Positions 1 through 9,343 of a stretch of 64,000 nucleotides of DNA are shown here, piece after piece (the stretch's first letter is position 1; each line of letters begins with the position of its first letter). Origin of the DNA: Spirochaetes bacterium GWE1_32_154 (lineage in GTDB: Bacteria; Spirochaetota; GWE2-31-10); contig MIAY01000043.1 in the NCBI GenBank assembly GCA_001829315.1, forward strand, positions 36,841 to 100,840. Direction: 5' to 3'. Below the pieces are notes generated by a model. The model did no database searches. It was not told the DNA's origin and was given only the letters and a program-made list of their open reading frames with translations. Both the position numbers and the translations under genes were made by a program.

Positions 1-2
1 TG

Positions 3-245
3 ACAATTTCAACGGCTGAGGGCGGATACTCCGGTTTAGTTGAAGATATGGTGATCGAAAATGGTTATAGAGGAAAAGGGATTGGCACATTGTTAATACA
101 AAAAATTGTTGAATGGTGTCTATCAAATGGAGCAAGCCGGGTTCAACTTCTTGCTGATAAAAATAATAGCGATGCTCTATCGTTCTATAAAAAAAATAAA
201 TGGACATTAACAAATATGATTTGTTTACGGGCACCACGAAATTAA
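3..245 (+). CDS. GNAT-family N-acetyltransferase, C-terminal part (5' end outside window)
   Basis: The reading frame is open from the first bases of the window, so the gene starts upstream and only about 80 C-terminal residues are seen. The visible part carries the acetyl-CoA-binding signature of the GNAT fold: a Gly-Tyr-Arg-Gly-Lys-Gly-Ile-Gly loop (the R/Q-x-x-G-x-G/A motif), followed by the helix and the usual C-terminal strand with Asn-x-x-Ala-x-x-Phe-Tyr-Lys-Lys. GNAT enzymes move an acetyl group from acetyl-CoA to an amine; the substrate cannot be told from this part. An internal ATG at 48 is unlikely to be the start, because coding similarity (EGGYSGLVEDM) continues upstream of it. A repeat element follows about 70 bp downstream. 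Confidence 0.8.
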   Translation, partial: TISTAEGGYSGLVEDMVIENGYRGKGIGTLLIQKIVEWCLSNGASRVQLLADKNNSDALSFYKKNKWTLTNMICLRAPRN

Positions 246-313
246 AACAATGATTGCACTCATCCAATTATTTCTTGCAAAAGTACTCTATTTAAGATAT
301 ATTCTGCTTGATA

Positions 314-432
314 AAGGCTTTTGCAAAAATTATGAGTACATATTTTTTGCTTTCGCCATACGCAATATAATTGCGTCATAGGTAGCCTCATGCAAAAATT
401 CGAGATAAAAAGAGTATTTTTGCAAGAGGCTT
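314..432 (+). mobile_element. MITE-like palindromic element, copy A (119 bp)
   Basis: Near-perfect terminal inverted repeats (consensus GAGGCTCTTGCAAAAAT at the left end, its inverse at the right), a central hairpin (TACGCAAT / ATTGCGT) and a second hairpin made by the right third. The 4-bp sequence GATA is duplicated on both sides (310-313 and 433-436). Same length as copies B and E. No coding capacity for a transposase. Lies between the GNAT gene and the GtrA-like gene. Confidence 0.85.
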
Positions 433-469
433 GATAGAATCATACAAAAAAGTAACTTCAGGTTCAAAT

Positions 470-925
470 ATGAATAAAGAATATTTTTTTTACATTTTAT
501 TTGCCGTTTTATCGACCATTTTAAATTATCTCGTTCAAATTTCAATTGATTTTTTCTTTACCATCATAAACATTCCCATTTTCCTACATTATTTCTACGG
601 TTCAATCAATACAGCTTTTTGTATTAAAATTTTTAGTGCGACCTTAATTGCATTTGTATTTAAATATTGTGTTGATAAAATAATCATTTTTAAAATTAAG
701 AACGATTCCGCTGTAAATACCAATTCTACTATGATACTATTATATACAATCTTTGCCGTATTCACTACGTTGATATTCTGGACTACTCAGCTTCTTTTCA
801 GATTATATATCGGATTTGAATATATCGGTATGATTATCGGGTTAACAATCGGGTATACAATTAAGTTTTTACTCGATAGAAAGTATGTTTTTGTAAGGGG
901 AAATTATGGAAATGAAAATGAGTAA
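470..925 (+). CDS. GtrA-like small membrane protein
   Basis: About 151 residues with four hydrophobic segments in the spacing typical of GtrA/DPMS-type proteins, and the family-like C-terminus (a Phe-Leu-x-x-Arg-Lys-Tyr-Val-Phe element) after the last helix. GtrA proteins sit in the cytoplasmic membrane and are thought to help flip or present polyprenyl-phosphate-linked sugars for cell-surface glycosylation. I chose the ATG at 470. An in-frame TTG at 431 exists, but it lies inside the end of repeat copy A and has no Shine-Dalgarno sequence. The 3' end overlaps the next gene by 20 bases, which suggests translational coupling, although the two functions have no obvious link. Assignment rests on topology and length. 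Confidence 0.65.
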   Translation: MNKEYFFYILFAVLSTILNYLVQISIDFFFTIINIPIFLHYFYGSINTAFCIKIFSATLIAFVFKYCVDKIIIFKIKNDSAVNTNSTMILLYTIFAVFTTLIFWTTQLLFRLYIGFEYIGMIIGLTIGYTIKFLLDRKYVFVRGNYGNENE

Positions 926-3900
926 TAAAACAATTGTTTCGGTCGGTATCAGTCTCGGTTCAACAACATTTACAATGACAGAGCTGGGTCTTGATGCACA
1001 TGAAAAACCGTATGTTATAAATGTAGTCAGTGAAGAACATCAGGGAGATCCGAAAGGTTTATTTTCAAAATACATAGATGATTATGATTTTACTGATAAG
1101 TTTGTATGTATAACAGGCAGAAAATTCCGCAATATATTAAATTTCAAATCAATAATTGAACCGGAAGCAGTTGAATATGCGTATGAATATTTCAATAAAG
1201 ACAATAAAAAATACGACGCAATAGTTTCAGCCGGTGGTGAAACTTTTATGATTTACGATATTGACAATAAAGGTAAAGTATCCGGTATCAGTTCAGGAAA
1301 TAAATGCGCTTCGGGGACCGGTGAGTTCTTTATGCAGCAGATAAAAAGAATGAATATCGGTATTGACGAAGCGATTCATTTAGCACAGGAATCTTCGTCT
1401 CCCCATCACTTATCCGGCCGGTGTTCTGTATTTTGCAAATCTGACTGTACTCATGCACTTAATAAAGGTGAATCAATTTCAGATGTAGCTGCCGGGCTTT
1501 CAAAAATGATTGCCGGTAAAATAGAGGATTTACTGATAAAAGTTGAAGCAAAAGATATCATAATCGTCGGTGGAACAGCGCGTAATCCGGTCGTTATTAA
1601 CTTCCTCAGTAAAAAGTTTAATTCGGTAGTCGTACCTGATTCGTGTTATTATTTTGAATCACTCGGTGCAGCATTATGGGCGTTAAAAAACCAACACAAT
1701 GAAATACCTGCAAAAGATGATTATTACCGCCCGAGAAAAGCCTCTTTTGACACACTTAAACCTATTCATACCTTTTCAAATCTTGTACGATTTGAAAAAA
1801 CACAATACGCCACCCCGAAACCGGGGGAAAAAGTTATTATAGGGCTTGATGTAGGTTCTACTACAACTAAAGCGGTATTAATCCGTACAAGTGATTTAAA
1901 AATAGTAAAATCAATCTATCTTCGTACAAACGGAAGTCCTGTGACTGCTTCACAAAATTGTTATAAATCATTAAAAGAACAACTAGCCGGTATTGATGTC
2001 ACAATAATTGGTCTGGGCGTAACCGGCTCAGGGCGATATATCGCCGGTTTACATGCGGACACAAGTGGAATCATTAATGAAATAATCGCTCACGCAAGAG
2101 CTGCCAGTCACTTTGACAGTGAAGTTGATACCATTTTTGAAATAGGCGGACAGGATGCAAAATATACCTTTTTAACCAATGGTGTTGCCTCTGATTACGC
2201 AATGAATGAAGCATGTGCCGCAGGAACAGGCAGTTTTCTTGAAGAATCCGCATACGAACAGCTTGGTGTAAAAATGGAAGATATTTCCGCCATAGCCTTA
2301 GCTGCCACTAACCCTCCGAACTTTTCAGATCAATGCTCTGCATTCATCTCATCTGACATAAACACTGCTTTTCAGGAAGGCGTTATAAAAGAAGATATTA
2401 TTGCAGGTTTAGTATACTCTATTTGTATTAACTATATGAACCGGGTTAAAGGTGCAAGACAAACCGGTAAAAAGGTTTTTATGCAAGGCGGTGTTTGTTA
2501 TAATCAGGCTATTCCGATTGCCATGGCAGGGTTACTCGGCCGTGAAATTATTGTCCCGCCGGAACCTGGTTTAATGGGTGCTTTTGGTGTTGCACTTGAA
2601 GTCAGCGAAATGATTAACTCAGGTTTACTGTCAAAAAAAGAGTTTAACCTCGACGAACTGATAAATCGACAGGTAAAACAGTTAAAACCATTTATTTGTC
2701 AGGGAGCTCAGGAACAATGTGACCGACGGTGTGAAATTGCGATGATTGAAATAGATTCTAAAAAAATCCCGTTTGGCGGTGCCTGCAATAAATATTATAA
2801 TCTTGTTAAAAACATTCATGTTGACATTAAAACATTAAATCATGTTGAAAAACGAAAAGAACTTCTTTATAAAGAGTGGGATAATGCTCCCCGGAAAAAC
2901 AAAGAAAATGCGCCTGTTGTCGGACTGAATCCTTCATTTCAAATTAATACATTTTTACCTATGTTTTTCACTTTTTTTAATGAATTAGGATGCAAGGTCA
3001 TAATGAGTGATACGGTTATTGATGATGCAATTTCTAAAGGCACGACAAGCTATTGTCTTTCCGCCCAAATTGCATTGGGTTTATTCGCTGATTTGATTGA
3101 TAAAAAACCTGATTATATTTTCATGCCGCAAATCATGGAAGTACATGTTTCAAAACAGGATGATTATAGAAAAGAATTTCAGACCGTTTGTATGTTTGTC
3201 CAAGGTGAACCATTTTATCAAAAACAGACTTTTTTACGGGATAAAGAAAATGCCCCGATAATGGTTACACCGGCGATTAATTTCATGCGTGGTATTGAAA
3301 CAGAAGAAGCAGTTTTTGTAAAAACAGCACAAGACATGGGTTTTTCCGCAAACGCAGCAAAAAAGGCATATTCAATTGCAGTTGCAAAACAAAATGAATT
3401 CTTTCATTCAATGAAAGAAGAAGGTAGAAAAATTCTTCTTGAATTGAAAAGTAATCCAGCTAAAACAGCAGTCGTTTTATTCGGCCGTCCTTATAATGCT
3501 TTTGACGATAGAGCAAACAAGGGAGTTCCATTTAAGTTTGCCTCACGAAATATAGAAATAATTCCTTATGATTTTCTGGAATATGAAAATGAAGAGAATT
3601 ACAAAGATACATATTGGGAAATGGGTCAGCGAATAATAAAAGCAGCACGAATAGTCGAGCGTAATCCTCAACTATTCGGTTGTTATCTGACAAACTTCTT
3701 ATGTGCCCTTGATTCTATGATGATATCACACTTTAGAGATCTTCTGGGAACAAAACCATCGTTAACTATAGAAGTCGATACTCATACCGCTGATGCCGGA
3801 GTTAATACCAGAATTGAAGCCTTTATGGATGTGGTTAAAAATTATCTTATAGTAAAAAATAGAATTGTTATAGAGAAAAATAATTTTAAACGTGCTGAAG

Positions 3901-5279
3901 CTCTAATCGATTCAAAAGGGAAAGCATGGTATATTGATTCTGACGGTAAAAAATTACCGATTACCGATACGTCAATTAAAATTGTCATTCCGTCTATGGG
4001 TGATTTTTTCAATACAGCATGTGCTGCATCATTACGGGGTGCAGGCTGGAATGCACACGCCCTTCCCGAATGTGACAGAGAAGCCCTTGATCTTGGTCGG
4101 GCTGTTACAACAAATAAAGAGTGTCTTCCAATTTTAAATATTGTCGGTGAAATGCTTAAATATTTAAAATACAGAACAAATCCTGACGAACGCCTTGCAA
4201 TTTTTCTCGTGTCTGCAGGCGGATGTTGCAGGGTTGGCCAATATCACATACTGACAAAAACGGTCATTGAAAAACTTCAATTAAAAAATGTTGCTGTTAT
4301 AACTCTTGCCAATGATGACGGATATGCCGGACTCGGGGTTAATTTCAGATTGAATATTGCTAAACTGATGTATGCCGGTGATATATTTGATGATATGCGA
4401 AGTGCAATTAAAGTGCTCGCTATTAATAAGGAAACCGGAATAGAAACACTAATGAATGAATGGGATAACGTTTTATCAGCCATTGACGGTAGAAGTACTA
4501 CTAATTTCTGGTCACAGCTCTCATTATCATCCAAAAAATTATCTCAGATACAATTAAAAGATACTATAAAAAATGCTCAATACATAGGAATTGTCGGTGA
4601 AATCTTTGTACGCAGAGACCATTTTTCATTAATGGGCATTCCCGATAAACTCGCCGATGAAGGTTTTATCATGCTTGATTCACCGGTTATGGAATGGATT
4701 CGTTATGTTGACTTTCTAAAAAAAATGAGAATGTTTGACGCAAGGGTTTCTTTTACCGGCAAAATGGAAGAGATTGCTTCAAATGCCATTCAGGTATATT
4801 ATGAGAGAAGAATAAAAAAAATACTTGCCAAATCCGGATTATATGAGTATGAGTTAATTGACATTCAAAAATATATGGAACATTCTAAACATGTTTTACC
4901 ATATACGCTTACAGGAGAACCGGGCTTATCAACCGGAGCCTCATTGTATAACATAGGCACAAAATACGCAGGTGTTATAAATGTGGGTCCATTCGGTTGC
5001 ATGAACTCGCGACTTACTGAAGCAGTTGCACCTTTTGAAATGACAATAGATGGTAAAATACGGGCTGTTAAAGAGGCCGGCGGAAAGATTGACTATACAT
5101 ATTTAAAGGAAAATATTGATATTCTTCCATTTCTAAGTGTAGAAAGTGATGGTAATCCTTTTTCACAAATAATGGATGCGAGGTTTGAGACATTTATACT
5201 TCAAGCAAATAGATTAGCAGAAGAGATGAAAAAAAACACAACAAAGTACGGCAGTACCGGTAAACGGTCAGCCACTTAA
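906..5279 (+). CDS. 2-hydroxyacyl-CoA dehydratase activase-related protein, giant multidomain (BadF/HgdC type)
   Basis: 1457 residues. Two ASKHA-type ATPase domains come first: one at about 5-290 (VGISLGSTT, later a Cys-Ala-Ser-Gly-Thr-Gly motif) and one at about 305-590 (GLDVGSTTTKAV, then CAAGTGSF). These are the phosphate-binding and [4Fe-4S]-cysteine motifs of activators of 2-hydroxyacyl-CoA dehydratases and benzoyl-CoA reductases. A DUF2229-like region follows (about 670-1000), then a cysteine-containing C-terminal part resembling the dehydratase HgdB-type fold (about 1000-1430). Proteins with this layout are widespread in anaerobes, but their substrate is usually unknown. An AAGGGGAAATT Shine-Dalgarno sequence precedes ATG 906; in-frame ATGs at 912 and 918 are alternatives. 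The next gene starts 14 bp downstream, so the two probably form an operon. Likely an ATP-driven, low-potential electron activator in anaerobic metabolism. Confidence 0.85.
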   Translation: MEMKMSNKTIVSVGISLGSTTFTMTELGLDAHEKPYVINVVSEEHQGDPKGLFSKYIDDYDFTDKFVCITGRKFRNILNFKSIIEPEAVEYAYEYFNKDNKKYDAIVSAGGETFMIYDIDNKGKVSGISSGNKCASGTGEFFMQQIKRMNIGIDEAIHLAQESSSPHHLSGRCSVFCKSDCTHALNKGESISDVAAGLSKMIAGKIEDLLIKVEAKDIIIVGGTARNPVVINFLSKKFNSVVVPDSCYYFESLGAALWALKNQHNEIPAKDDYYRPRKASFDTLKPIHTFSNLVRFEKTQYATPKPGEKVIIGLDVGSTTTKAVLIRTSDLKIVKSIYLRTNGSPVTASQNCYKSLKEQLAGIDVTIIGLGVTGSGRYIAGLHADTSGIINEIIAHARAASHFDSEVDTIFEIGGQDAKYTFLTNGVASDYAMNEACAAGTGSFLEESAYEQLGVKMEDISAIALAATNPPNFSDQCSAFISSDINTAFQEGVIKEDIIAGLVYSICINYMNRVKGARQTGKKVFMQGGVCYNQAIPIAMAGLLGREIIVPPEPGLMGAFGVALEVSEMINSGLLSKKEFNLDELINRQVKQLKPFICQGAQEQCDRRCEIAMIEIDSKKIPFGGACNKYYNLVKNIHVDIKTLNHVEKRKELLYKEWDNAPRKNKENAPVVGLNPSFQINTFLPMFFTFFNELGCKVIMSDTVIDDAISKGTTSYCLSAQIALGLFADLIDKKPDYIFMPQIMEVHVSKQDDYRKEFQTVCMFVQGEPFYQKQTFLRDKENAPIMVTPAINFMRGIETEEAVFVKTAQDMGFSANAAKKAYSIAVAKQNEFFHSMKEEGRKILLELKSNPAKTAVVLFGRPYNAFDDRANKGVPFKFASRNIEIIPYDFLEYENEENYKDTYWEMGQRIIKAARIVERNPQLFGCYLTNFLCALDSMMISHFRDLLGTKPSLTIEVDTHTADAGVNTRIEAFMDVVKNYLIVKNRIVIEKNNFKRAEALIDSKGKAWYIDSDGKKLPITDTSIKIVIPSMGDFFNTACAASLRGAGWNAHALPECDREALDLGRAVTTNKECLPILNIVGEMLKYLKYRTNPDERLAIFLVSAGGCCRVGQYHILTKTVIEKLQLKNVAVITLANDDGYAGLGVNFRLNIAKLMYAGDIFDDMRSAIKVLAINKETGIETLMNEWDNVLSAIDGRSTTNFWSQLSLSSKKLSQIQLKDTIKNAQYIGIVGEIFVRRDHFSLMGIPDKLADEGFIMLDSPVMEWIRYVDFLKKMRMFDARVSFTGKMEEIASNAIQVYYERRIKKILAKSGLYEYELIDIQKYMEHSKHVLPYTLTGEPGLSTGASLYNIGTKYAGVINVGPFGCMNSRLTEAVAPFEMTIDGKIRAVKEAGGKIDYTYLKENIDILPFLSVESDGNPFSQIMDARFETFILQANRLAEEMKKNTTKYGSTGKRSAT

Positions 5280-5293
5280 ATTGGAGGAAACCA

Positions 5294-7075
5294 TTGAGTA
5301 CATTAGCGCACAGTTTTCATGTTCCTGTATTGGGTATCGGATTTTCAGTTGATATGCCTTTTAAAACAGCACAATATGGTATATCTTCAGTAATTTCTCT
5401 GGTAAATGATAATTTAGTCGAAAAAATGAGAGAATACTATTCAAAAATCTCGGGACAGACTTATATTCCAATTTCAAAAGCGGTAGAAGATCACAGAGCG
5501 TTACGAATTACCGAATACCTTAATTTAATGCAGAATGTTGTCGGTAAACAAATTGAAGATTTGAGGAATTCTATTAGCGTAAATACTCATGAAGTTAAAA
5601 AATATTTCTCATTATTACCGGATGGTTCTATATTAAAAAAGAGGTTTCTTGACTTCTGTTCAGAAAAATCGGATTCGGTAAAAAAAGATATTCTTGATTT
5701 TATCAAAAGCAGCATTGTTGCCGGTGAAATTTGTGTAAACATTATGACAAAAGTTGATCGTGATAATTATAAAGACGGTGTAAAACTTGATAAAGAGTAT
5801 TCTGATGCATTAGCTGCTTTACGCGGTTTTGCAAATAGCCGGGGAAAAGCTGCGATTGTATTTTCAGCCGGTTTTAACAGACGATTATATTCATACCTTG
5901 AAAATTTTGACTGTTTTTATCCTAAAGAAGATGGAAGTCTTGAAAAAAAGATTATACTTAAAATTTCAGATTACCGGTCAGCACTTACTCAAGCCAAATT
6001 TCTTGCATCAAAAGGCATCTGGATTTCAGAATATAGAGTTGAATCAGGTTTAAATTGTTCAGGTCATGCATTTCCAATAGAAGGTAAATCAGCCGGCATG
6101 ATTCTTGAGGAATTAAAAAACAACAGACAGGAATTAATCGATACACTTTTTCCGGTTTATAAAGAAGCTGTTAAAACAAAAAAAGGTATTGAAATTCATA
6201 CACCACACGAAATAAAATATACCTATCAGGGTGGAGTTGCAACAGCAGAAGAACACGCTTTTCTGATGAAATATTATACATTAGACAGCATTGGCTGGGG
6301 TGCTGCATTTATGTTTGTTCCTGAAGTAACAAATATTTATGAAAAAACACTTACTAAGTTAATCAATGCACGATATGAAGATTTATATATCAGCGGAGCA
6401 TCTCCATTAGGCGTTCCATTTAATACATTGCGTGAAAATATCAATGAAGAAAAAATGTATGAACGATATAAAAATGGTGATTACGGTTACAATTGTGTTT
6501 TAGGTTATTTATCAAGTAATAAAGAATTCACTGAAAAACCAATTTGTACAGCATCAAAACAGTACATGGATTTAAAAATTGAATCATTAAAAAATGAAGG
6601 TTTAACAGGCGTTGAACTTGAAAATGCAATTAAACCATTATTGATTAAATATTGTCTTTGTGCTGACTTATCAAAAACAGAAGTCACACCGTATAAAGTT
6701 GAAAAAAATGACGACGGTCGTGATGTAAAAAGTGTGTGTTCCGGTAAAACTGCTGCATTTTTTAACAAAAAGATGTCACTTGAAGAAATAGCTGATCATA
6801 TTTACGGTAGAAACGACCACCTTGATCACTCCACCAAAAGACCTTCACTTTTTATTACCGAACTCAATATAACGGTAGATTATTTGAAAAAAATGATTAA
6901 TGAAAAAGCTTCGTCGAAAGAAGTTACTGCCTATATTTCAAATATCATGGAAGGTATACAATATTATACAGAACGAACAAATGAATTAGCAATTGGTATG
7001 ACTCCTGATGAAATGAAATCTGAATTACTCAGAATACAATCAGAAGTGACTGCAATACAAACATCGGTTCTCTAA
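5294..7075 (+). CDS. Conserved protein of unknown function, partner of the giant activase
   Basis: 593 residues starting at TTG 5294, 7 nt behind a strong GGAGG. No signal peptide or membrane helix is visible. I do not recognise a named domain. The N-terminus (a short stretch ending in Gly-Ile-Gly-Phe-Ser-Val-Asp, then Lys-Thr-Ala-x-Tyr-Gly-Ile-Ser-Ser-Val) looks like a family of long cytoplasmic hypothetical proteins that I believe also occurs next to dehydratase activases in Bacteroidetes-type genomes; this is recollection, not a search result. Several conserved-looking Cys and His positions lie in the C-terminal half. The 14-bp spacing to the upstream activase gene implies co-transcription. 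A strong hairpin at 7085-7120 closes the operon. Confidence 0.75.
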   Translation: MSTLAHSFHVPVLGIGFSVDMPFKTAQYGISSVISLVNDNLVEKMREYYSKISGQTYIPISKAVEDHRALRITEYLNLMQNVVGKQIEDLRNSISVNTHEVKKYFSLLPDGSILKKRFLDFCSEKSDSVKKDILDFIKSSIVAGEICVNIMTKVDRDNYKDGVKLDKEYSDALAALRGFANSRGKAAIVFSAGFNRRLYSYLENFDCFYPKEDGSLEKKIILKISDYRSALTQAKFLASKGIWISEYRVESGLNCSGHAFPIEGKSAGMILEELKNNRQELIDTLFPVYKEAVKTKKGIEIHTPHEIKYTYQGGVATAEEHAFLMKYYTLDSIGWGAAFMFVPEVTNIYEKTLTKLINARYEDLYISGASPLGVPFNTLRENINEEKMYERYKNGDYGYNCVLGYLSSNKEFTEKPICTASKQYMDLKIESLKNEGLTGVELENAIKPLLIKYCLCADLSKTEVTPYKVEKNDDGRDVKSVCSGKTAAFFNKKMSLEEIADHIYGRNDHLDHSTKRPSLFITELNITVDYLKKMINEKASSKEVTAYISNIMEGIQYYTERTNELAIGMTPDEMKSELLRIQSEVTAIQTSVL

Positions 7076-7084
7076 ATATAACAC

Positions 7085-7120
7085 ATAGTCAACTCAAAAT
7101 CGATTTTTTGAGTTGACTAT
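7085..7120. terminator. Perfect 15-bp hairpin after the activase operon
   Basis: ATAGTCAACTCAAAA is followed by a 6-nt loop and its exact inverse complement, 10 nt after the stop codon of the preceding gene. There is no clean T-run on the plus strand (ATAATTATC follows), so this is terminator-like or an mRNA-end stabiliser rather than a textbook intrinsic terminator. Confidence 0.55.
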
Positions 7121-7236
7121 AATTATCTAATCTTAATTGATATGACCATATTTTTTTCTAAACTATAATTTTTTACAAGAACCTCTATTGACATTAAACA
7201 TTAAAAGCATTACCTTGAATTAAAGAGGAAACTAAT

Positions 7237-7512
7237 GTGTGTAATACACTTGTTTTTAATGATATATTAATTATTCCCCGGTCGGTTAAAACATTTTTCC
7301 AGATTAAAAGTTTTAATGTCTCTTGCGTTTCAATCGGGTTTGAAATCTATACCGGTATAAAGAAAAACAAAATTATTCAACTGATCCCCTATGATAAAAA
7401 AGGTCTCTGGGAAAAATTACTTGGTATATTAAGAAATCTCAAAAATACTTTAAACCCGCTTTTAACCTCCACAAAAGAAAATCACTACTATCACGTTCAA
7501 TATTATACATAA
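7237..7512 (+). CDS. Small hypothetical ORF (doubtful)
   Basis: 91 codons from GTG 7237, with AGAGGA 8 nt upstream. The predicted product is basic and has no recognised domain. An ATG at 7235 in another frame gives only a short peptide. The ORF sits alone in an otherwise non-coding gap between the activase operon and the sensor kinase. Base use is as AT-rich as the surroundings, so composition does not help. It could be a real small gene, a remnant or a chance ORF. Confidence 0.3.
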   Translation: MCNTLVFNDILIIPRSVKTFFQIKSFNVSCVSIGFEIYTGIKKNKIIQLIPYDKKGLWEKLLGILRNLKNTLNPLLTSTKENHYYHVQYYT

Positions 7513-7668
7513 TCAAGGTAACCCTGACTTGACTACTTTACGAAATGAATTCTAAACCCAATTTGACCACTTCATACGTAATAAAATTATATGCAGGAAA
7601 TACGATAACTATTGCATTGCAAATCTTTCAGGTAATAGGCAATTGAGACTAAACACGGGGGAAACAGA

Positions 7669-8955
7669 ATGAATGACAAAGTAAAAGAAATAAATATTGA
7701 TGATAAAAAAAAAGTAACGCCGGATGAAGATAACGTAATTATTAGTATTGATAGATATAAATCAATAGTAAATAACACCCAGGAAGTAATTTTATTATTT
7801 AATAAGAATCTAAAAATTATATATATGAATTTAAAAGCAGAAAAAATAACCGGAACGTTTCTATCTAAAATAACTGGAAAAACACCTTCACAAGCCGGTT
7901 TTACCAGAAATTTTTGTACCAGGATAGATTATTTTTCTTCAATCATTACTGATAAAAACTCAATACATACAGAAATACTTCATGTGTATGATAAGGACTG
8001 GGATACTATATTTATTCCTGAATTTAATACAAATCAGAATATTACAGGATTTCTTATGTATATGTTTGATATTTCTATAATTAAAGAGAATAAATATACT
8101 CAGTTAATGAAAGAAAATATGACACTAAAAGCACAACGTTTGATATCACAGAAAACTCTCTACACAGCAATTGCTCATGAAATAAAACAGCCACTTCAAC
8201 TTATTAAAATGATAACAGATACTATTATATTGCGTTTAAATAAAGAAAATGACAATTCTGAAATAATAGAAAAAAATTTGTTAAATCTAAACGAGTTGCA
8301 TAATGGAATTGATCAAATAGATTCAATTATTAATGCTATGAGAACAACAATTAATAATAATAAAAATGATATTCTTTTAACCAAATGCGACATAACAATC
8401 CTCATTGAGAATATTGTTTTTATGTATCACAATCGAATGTCGAGTCAAAATATACATTTTACACAAGATCTACCGATTCATAATATCTTTCTACAATGTG
8501 AAGATACATTAATTCATCAGCTCATTGGCAATATTCTTAACAACTCTATTGAAGCTTTTGATAATAATAATAAAAATAAACAGATATCTGATGCTCTTGC
8601 AAAAATAATGAGTACATTTTTTTTGCGTCCGCCTTATGCGATAAAATCGCATTATAGGAAGCCTCATGCAAAAATTCGAGATAAAAATAGTATTTTTGCA
8701 AGAGGCTCATCTATAAAAACTTTTTTGAAGAATGATAATTTTTGTATTGATATAATAAACAATGGAAACGAATTAAATGAAGAAATAAAGAAATATATAT
8801 TTAATCCCGATGCCTCAATGGATATTATTTGGGATTCGCTCAGCATGGGACTTTTTATTGTTCAAACGATTTTATTATTAATAAACGGTTCTATTGAAAT
8901 ATTTCAAAATCAAAAAGATGGTACTCATTCAAAAATATCAGTAAAAGTAGAGTAG
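7669..8955 (+). CDS. PAS-domain sensor histidine kinase carrying an in-frame repeat insertion
   Basis: 428 residues, ATG behind GGGGGAAACAGA, no membrane segment, so a cytoplasmic sensor. PAS domain at about 25-140; dimerisation/phosphoacceptor helix at about 155-180 with the H-box AHEIKQPL; HATPase region from about 230 with N-box HQLIGNILNNSIEAF. Residues 308-348 are encoded by mobile element copy B plus its target duplication, placed between the N-box and the G1 box, where a loop and the ATP lid lie. The G1 box reads IINNGNEL (the usual Asp is Asn), and the G2 box SLSMGL has lost one Gly, so ATP binding may be impaired. The response regulator follows after 3 bp. Either an active kinase that tolerates a 41-residue loop or one drifting to a pseudogene. 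Confidence 0.8.
   Translation: MNDKVKEINIDDKKKVTPDEDNVIISIDRYKSIVNNTQEVILLFNKNLKIIYMNLKAEKITGTFLSKITGKTPSQAGFTRNFCTRIDYFSSIITDKNSIHTEILHVYDKDWDTIFIPEFNTNQNITGFLMYMFDISIIKENKYTQLMKENMTLKAQRLISQKTLYTAIAHEIKQPLQLIKMITDTIILRLNKENDNSEIIEKNLLNLNELHNGIDQIDSIINAMRTTINNNKNDILLTKCDITILIENIVFMYHNRMSSQNIHFTQDLPIHNIFLQCEDTLIHQLIGNILNNSIEAFDNNNKNKQISDALAKIMSTFFLRPPYAIKSHYRKPHAKIRDKNSIFARGSSIKTFLKNDNFCIDIINNGNELNEEIKKYIFNPDASMDIIWDSLSMGLFIVQTILLLINGSIEIFQNQKDGTHSKISVKVE
8590..8708 (+). mobile_element. MITE-like palindromic element, copy B, inside the histidine kinase gene
   Basis: 119 bp, flanked by the duplication ATCT (8586-8589 and 8709-8712). Ends read GATGCTCTTGC and GCAAGAGGCTC. The 119 bp plus 4 bp of duplication make 123 bp, a multiple of 3, so the kinase frame is kept. 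In the kinase frame, copy E would read a TAA in the central hairpin loop; copy B has ATAAAATCG there and stays open. Removing 8590-8712 would restore a contiguous HATPase sequence. Confidence 0.9.
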
Positions 8956-8958
8956 AAA

Positions 8959-9318
8959 ATGAATATATTAATTGTTGATGATAAAAAAGAACTTTGTGAT
9001 ATTCTTGAAGATTTCTTAAATGAATTAAATTTTTATAAAATTGACAAAGTGTATAACGGATTGGAGGCATTAAAAAAAATAGAAGAAAAAAAATATGACT
9101 TAATGATTAGTGATATAAAAATGCCAATAATGGATGGCATTGAATTAGTTAAAAACATAAAAAAACTTAATATATCACTTCATATTATTCTTATTTCAGG
9201 ACAAAGTGATTTAATTGAATCATTACAAAATCGGAATTTAGGAAAATATGATTTTCTTATTAAGCCAATTGACACAAAAAAGCTCACTGAAATACTAAAA
9301 AGTATTTGGGTTTTCTAG
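8959..9318 (+). CDS. Single-domain response regulator (CheY-like)
   Basis: 119 residues that are a receiver domain only. The acidic pocket is DD at residues 7-8, the phospho-acceptor is the Asp in MISDIKMP (about residue 53), the Ser in LISGQ is the switch residue, and the Lys in LIKPI (about 105) completes the active site. There is no output domain, so it acts as a phosphate relay or by protein contact. It starts 3 bp after the kinase stop codon and is surely its partner. The tail-to-tail GGDEF gene on the other strand ends 26 bp away; a functional link to cyclic-di-GMP is possible but not shown. Confidence 0.9.
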   Translation: MNILIVDDKKELCDILEDFLNELNFYKIDKVYNGLEALKKIEEKKYDLMISDIKMPIMDGIELVKNIKKLNISLHIILISGQSDLIESLQNRNLGKYDFLIKPIDTKKLTEILKSIWVF

Positions 9319-9343
9319 TACACACTATTTATGCACCTGAATA

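Noticed and set aside
330..545. 71-codon ORF on the minus strand
   Set aside because: It consists of MITE copy A and the antisense of the GtrA-like gene; shadow ORF.
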